Shown piece by piece: positions 32,273 to 33,669 of a stretch of DNA of 33,669 bases. This DNA is from Acidobacteriaceae bacterium (GTDB lineage Bacteria > Actinomycetota > Actinomycetes > Mycobacteriales > Mycobacteriaceae). The position numbers and the translations under genes are program-made. Where the stretch lies: contig CAJCHX010000382.1 in assembly GCA_903970215.1 (NCBI GenBank), positions 1-33,669 of the forward strand. Direction: 5' to 3'. The notes beneath the pieces are model-generated. The model had not been told where the DNA came from. It searched no databases and worked only from the letters and a program-made list of their open reading frames with translations. Each line of letters opens with the position of its first letter. The first letter of the stretch is position 1.

Positions 32273-32563
32273 TCAGCGGGTTTCGCGCATGTAGTGCGCC
32301 TCGAGGATCTCCCGGATCTCCTCGACCATCTTCGTACCGCGCTCGGCGCAGCCAACCTTGATCCGTGTGTGCAGCGACACCGGTATGTCCAGTGTCAGGC
32401 GCTTCGTCCGTTCCGCCGCCTCCTCCACGACGGGCGGCGCGGTAGGAGGCGGCGCGGGGGCGGACGAGGGCGTACCGCCGCTCCCCCGTCCGCCGTGGAT
32501 CCATTCGTCGGCACCGGCCTCGGAGGGCCGGCCTCCTCCGACAGGCGACAAGCTCTTAGCCAT
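32273..32563 (-). CDS. Ribbon-helix-helix partition protein (ParB-like)
   Basis: 96 residues. A Gly/Pro/Ala-rich flexible N-terminus (about 1-50) is followed by a ribbon-helix-helix domain: KRLTLDIPVSLHTRIKVGCA with LTLDI as the DNA-contact strand, then MVEEIREILEAHY. This matches small centromere-binding proteins paired with Walker-type ParA on plasmids. ATG 32563 overlaps the parA stop by eight bases. The flexible N-terminus would contact and stimulate the ParA ATPase. It probably binds the repeat array upstream of parA and autoregulates. Confidence 0.8.
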   Translation of the reverse strand: MAKSLSPVGGGRPSEAGADEWIHGGRGSGGTPSSAPAPPPTAPPVVEEAAERTKRLTLDIPVSLHTRIKVGCAERGTKMVEEIREILEAHYMRETR

Positions 32564-33212
32564 TCAGATTCACCAGCTCTCGGGTCAGGTCACGGATCTC
32601 TTCGGCGGCGGCCGACGCGGGGTCGACCTCGGTCACGGTCTGGCCTTCGAGGAACGACTCGGCGTACACGATGCGCTGTCCGATCGTGGCGTCGAGGACT
32701 TTCGGCGTGCTGCCTGCCAAGGCCGCTCGGACGCTCTTCCCCAACTGTGTGCCCACGATTCTGCGGGAAACCAGAAATACAGAAATAAGGTCTTCCTTGA
32801 ACACGGAAGCCTCGTCGAGAAGTTTCAGCACCTCGGCGGTGGCCCAGATGTCCGCCGGCGACGGCTGAACAGGGATCACGACGACATCGGCGGCGAGGAG
32901 GTTCGACCTGGGGATGTCGGTCGCTCGGGCCGGATTGTCGATGACGACATGGTCGTAGCCGCGTGACATCTCAAGGAGCTCCTTGTGTAGGCCGACTCGG
33001 GGGTATCCGACGACGGTGAAGAGGGTCGGATGCTCGGCCGTGACCCGCGCGGCCGACCAGTCGAGCGCGGTGCCCTGCGGGTCCGTGTCGACGAAGAGAA
33101 CGCGGTTGCCGTCCAGTGCGAGCTGGCCGGCGAAGTTGACTGCGGACGTGGACTTTCCCACCCCGCCCTTCTGGTTCACGAAGTCGAAGACAGTCACAGA
33201 AACACAGTACAT
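32556..33212 (-). CDS. parA: ParA, Walker-type plasmid partition ATPase
   Basis: 218 residues from ATG 33212 (MYCVSVTVFDFVN); GTG 33197 (VTVFDF) is the alternative and matches the usual start of small ParAs. The deviant Walker A is FVNQKGGVGKSTSAVNFA with both lysines. Walker A' is VLFVDTDPQGTALDW, and the Walker B region is YDHVVIDNPARATD. No N-terminal HTH, so it is a type Ib ParA working with a ribbon-helix-helix partner, encoded next. The ATPase moves or positions plasmid copies on the nucleoid. A partial duplicate of its 3' half lies at 31951-32222. Confidence 0.92.
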   Translation of the reverse strand: MYCVSVTVFDFVNQKGGVGKSTSAVNFAGQLALDGNRVLFVDTDPQGTALDWSAARVTAEHPTLFTVVGYPRVGLHKELLEMSRGYDHVVIDNPARATDIPRSNLLAADVVVIPVQPSPADIWATAEVLKLLDEASVFKEDLISVFLVSRRIVGTQLGKSVRAALAGSTPKVLDATIGQRIVYAESFLEGQTVTEVDPASAAAEEIRDLTRELVNLNG

Positions 33213-33390
33213 CGTGCTAACAGAAAAACGCAACCATAGAAATAATGGAATACAGAAATGAAGTAATCGCACAGACACCGCGGTCAGGGTGCATACACTA
33301 CAAGTACAGAAATACAGAACTGAGGCCTACTGTAGCCACAGAAATCTTTCGCCTTCGTCTGTGTTTCTGTACTTCTGTGTTTCTAGATCA
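33195..33390. repeat. ACAGAAA-type repeat array upstream of parA
   Basis: AT-richer DNA with repeated (T/C)ACAGAAA units: CACAGAAACACAG at 33195-33208, TACAGAAATG at 33251-33260, TACAGAAATACAGAAC at 33305-33320 and CACAGAAATC at about 33338-33347, plus inverted units TCTGTGTTTCTGTACTTC and TGTGTTTCTAG at 33358-33386. The position immediately upstream of parA fits a centromere or operator bound by the ribbon-helix-helix protein. An iteron-type origin is the alternative. Confidence 0.6.
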
Positions 33391-33487
33391 TCGTGCACTG
33401 CAACACTGGAGAGACTCCCAGAGCGTGCCCACGTCGTTTCGATCGCGTGTGCCGTGGTGATCCCGGCGAGGTGCCCTTCCTCAAGGT

Positions 33488-33508
33488 GCGGGCACTTTCA
33501 GTGCCCGC
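33488..33508. other. Short hairpin
   Basis: GCGGGCAC (33488-33495), loop TTTCA, GTGCCCGC (33501-33508). It lies between the parA repeat array and the gene starting at 33577. It could be a terminator or a leader structure. The remaining sequence 33391-33576 holds no gene I can support. Confidence 0.4.
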
Positions 33509-33576
33509 CGTGTACCGTCTAGCTCACACGTTCGAAGACACGTTCCAGACTTGCACGATGCGGTGGGCTTGCGATG

Positions 33577-33669
33577 ATGACTCTCATGCGGAATGCCGAC
33601 GTACAGGCAGCCAGGACCGGCCAGCTTCCCACTGGCGAGTGGGGGGACTGGTGGGCATACGCCGCCGTG
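33577..33669 (+). CDS. Unrecognised protein, N-terminal part only
   Basis: An open frame from ATG 33577 (or 33574 in another frame) runs off the right edge: MTLMRNADVQAARTGQLP then TGEWGDWWAYAAV. Thirty-one codons, with high third-position GC. Divergent from parA, so it could be a replication or transfer gene, but the family cannot be told from this length. Confidence 0.35.
   Translation, partial: MTLMRNADVQAARTGQLPTGEWGDWWAYAAV

Noticed and set aside
1-33669. CRISPR arrays, tRNA or rRNA genes
   Set aside because: No regularly spaced repeat-spacer pattern and no recognisable tRNA arms or rRNA segments were seen by eye; a tRNA scan would settle this.

Overview
The window is high-GC DNA with GTG/ATG starts, many ATGA/TGATG stop-start overlaps, and Lrp, CGNR and MFS families typical of actinomycetes. 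The ParA/ribbon-helix-helix partition pair, tyrosine recombinases, paired AAA ATPases and IS remnants suggest a plasmid (or integrated plasmid) of a Nocardia/Rhodococcus/Gordonia-type mycobacterialean. The host is inferred; no rRNA, tRNA or replication initiator gene was seen.

Left accessory arm (1-6850). Small unrecognised genes, a membrane protein between two copies of a decayed direct repeat, a frameshifted ribbon-helix-helix gene, an AAA ATPase with a 20-bp perfect palindrome upstream, two IS3-type transposase scraps, a flavodoxin-fold quinone reductase and an MmcB-like nuclease-fold protein.

Central metabolic island (6854-24910). The minus strand carries a near-complete phenazine operon, in transcription order: FAD monooxygenase, phzB, phzC, phzD, phzE, a small YdhR-like alpha/beta-barrel protein, phzF, phzG, then EhpF-like and EhpG/LuxC-like genes. 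PhzC feeds the shikimate pathway. PhzE makes ADIC from chorismate, PhzD hydrolyses it to DHHA, PhzF isomerises DHHA, and PhzB and PhzG condense and oxidise the product to the phenazine carboxylate core. The EhpF/EhpG pair is expected to adenylate a phenazine carboxylate and reduce it to the aldehyde, as proposed for D-alanylgriseoluteic acid in Pantoea. The product is therefore predicted to be a formyl- or hydroxymethyl-phenazine, perhaps hydroxylated by the monooxygenase. A tandem Lrp/AsnC regulator lies downstream. The plus strand carries a divergent arm: a condensation-domain-like protein with a lost HHxxxDG motif, a GMC oxidoreductase and an Arr-like ADP-ribosyltransferase-fold protein. 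An MFS exporter (minus) closes the island.

Right arm (25137-33669). A CGNR-type regulator, small and membrane proteins, and a three-gene recombinase operon (zinc-ribbon protein, full tyrosine recombinase, recombinase-like partner lacking catalytic residues). Then come a second copy of the AAA ATPase with a second copy of its palindrome, a decayed tandem duplicate of the partition locus, the intact parA/RHH pair, and an ACAGAAA-type repeat array likely to be the centromere or operator. Both ends of the window cut through genes.

The points most worth a second look are the phenazine carboxylate-reduction module in an actinobacterial, probably plasmid-borne, cluster; the accessory genes that standard phenazine pathways do not explain (degenerate condensation fold, Arr-like fold, YdhR-like protein); and the duplicated ATPase/palindrome pair.
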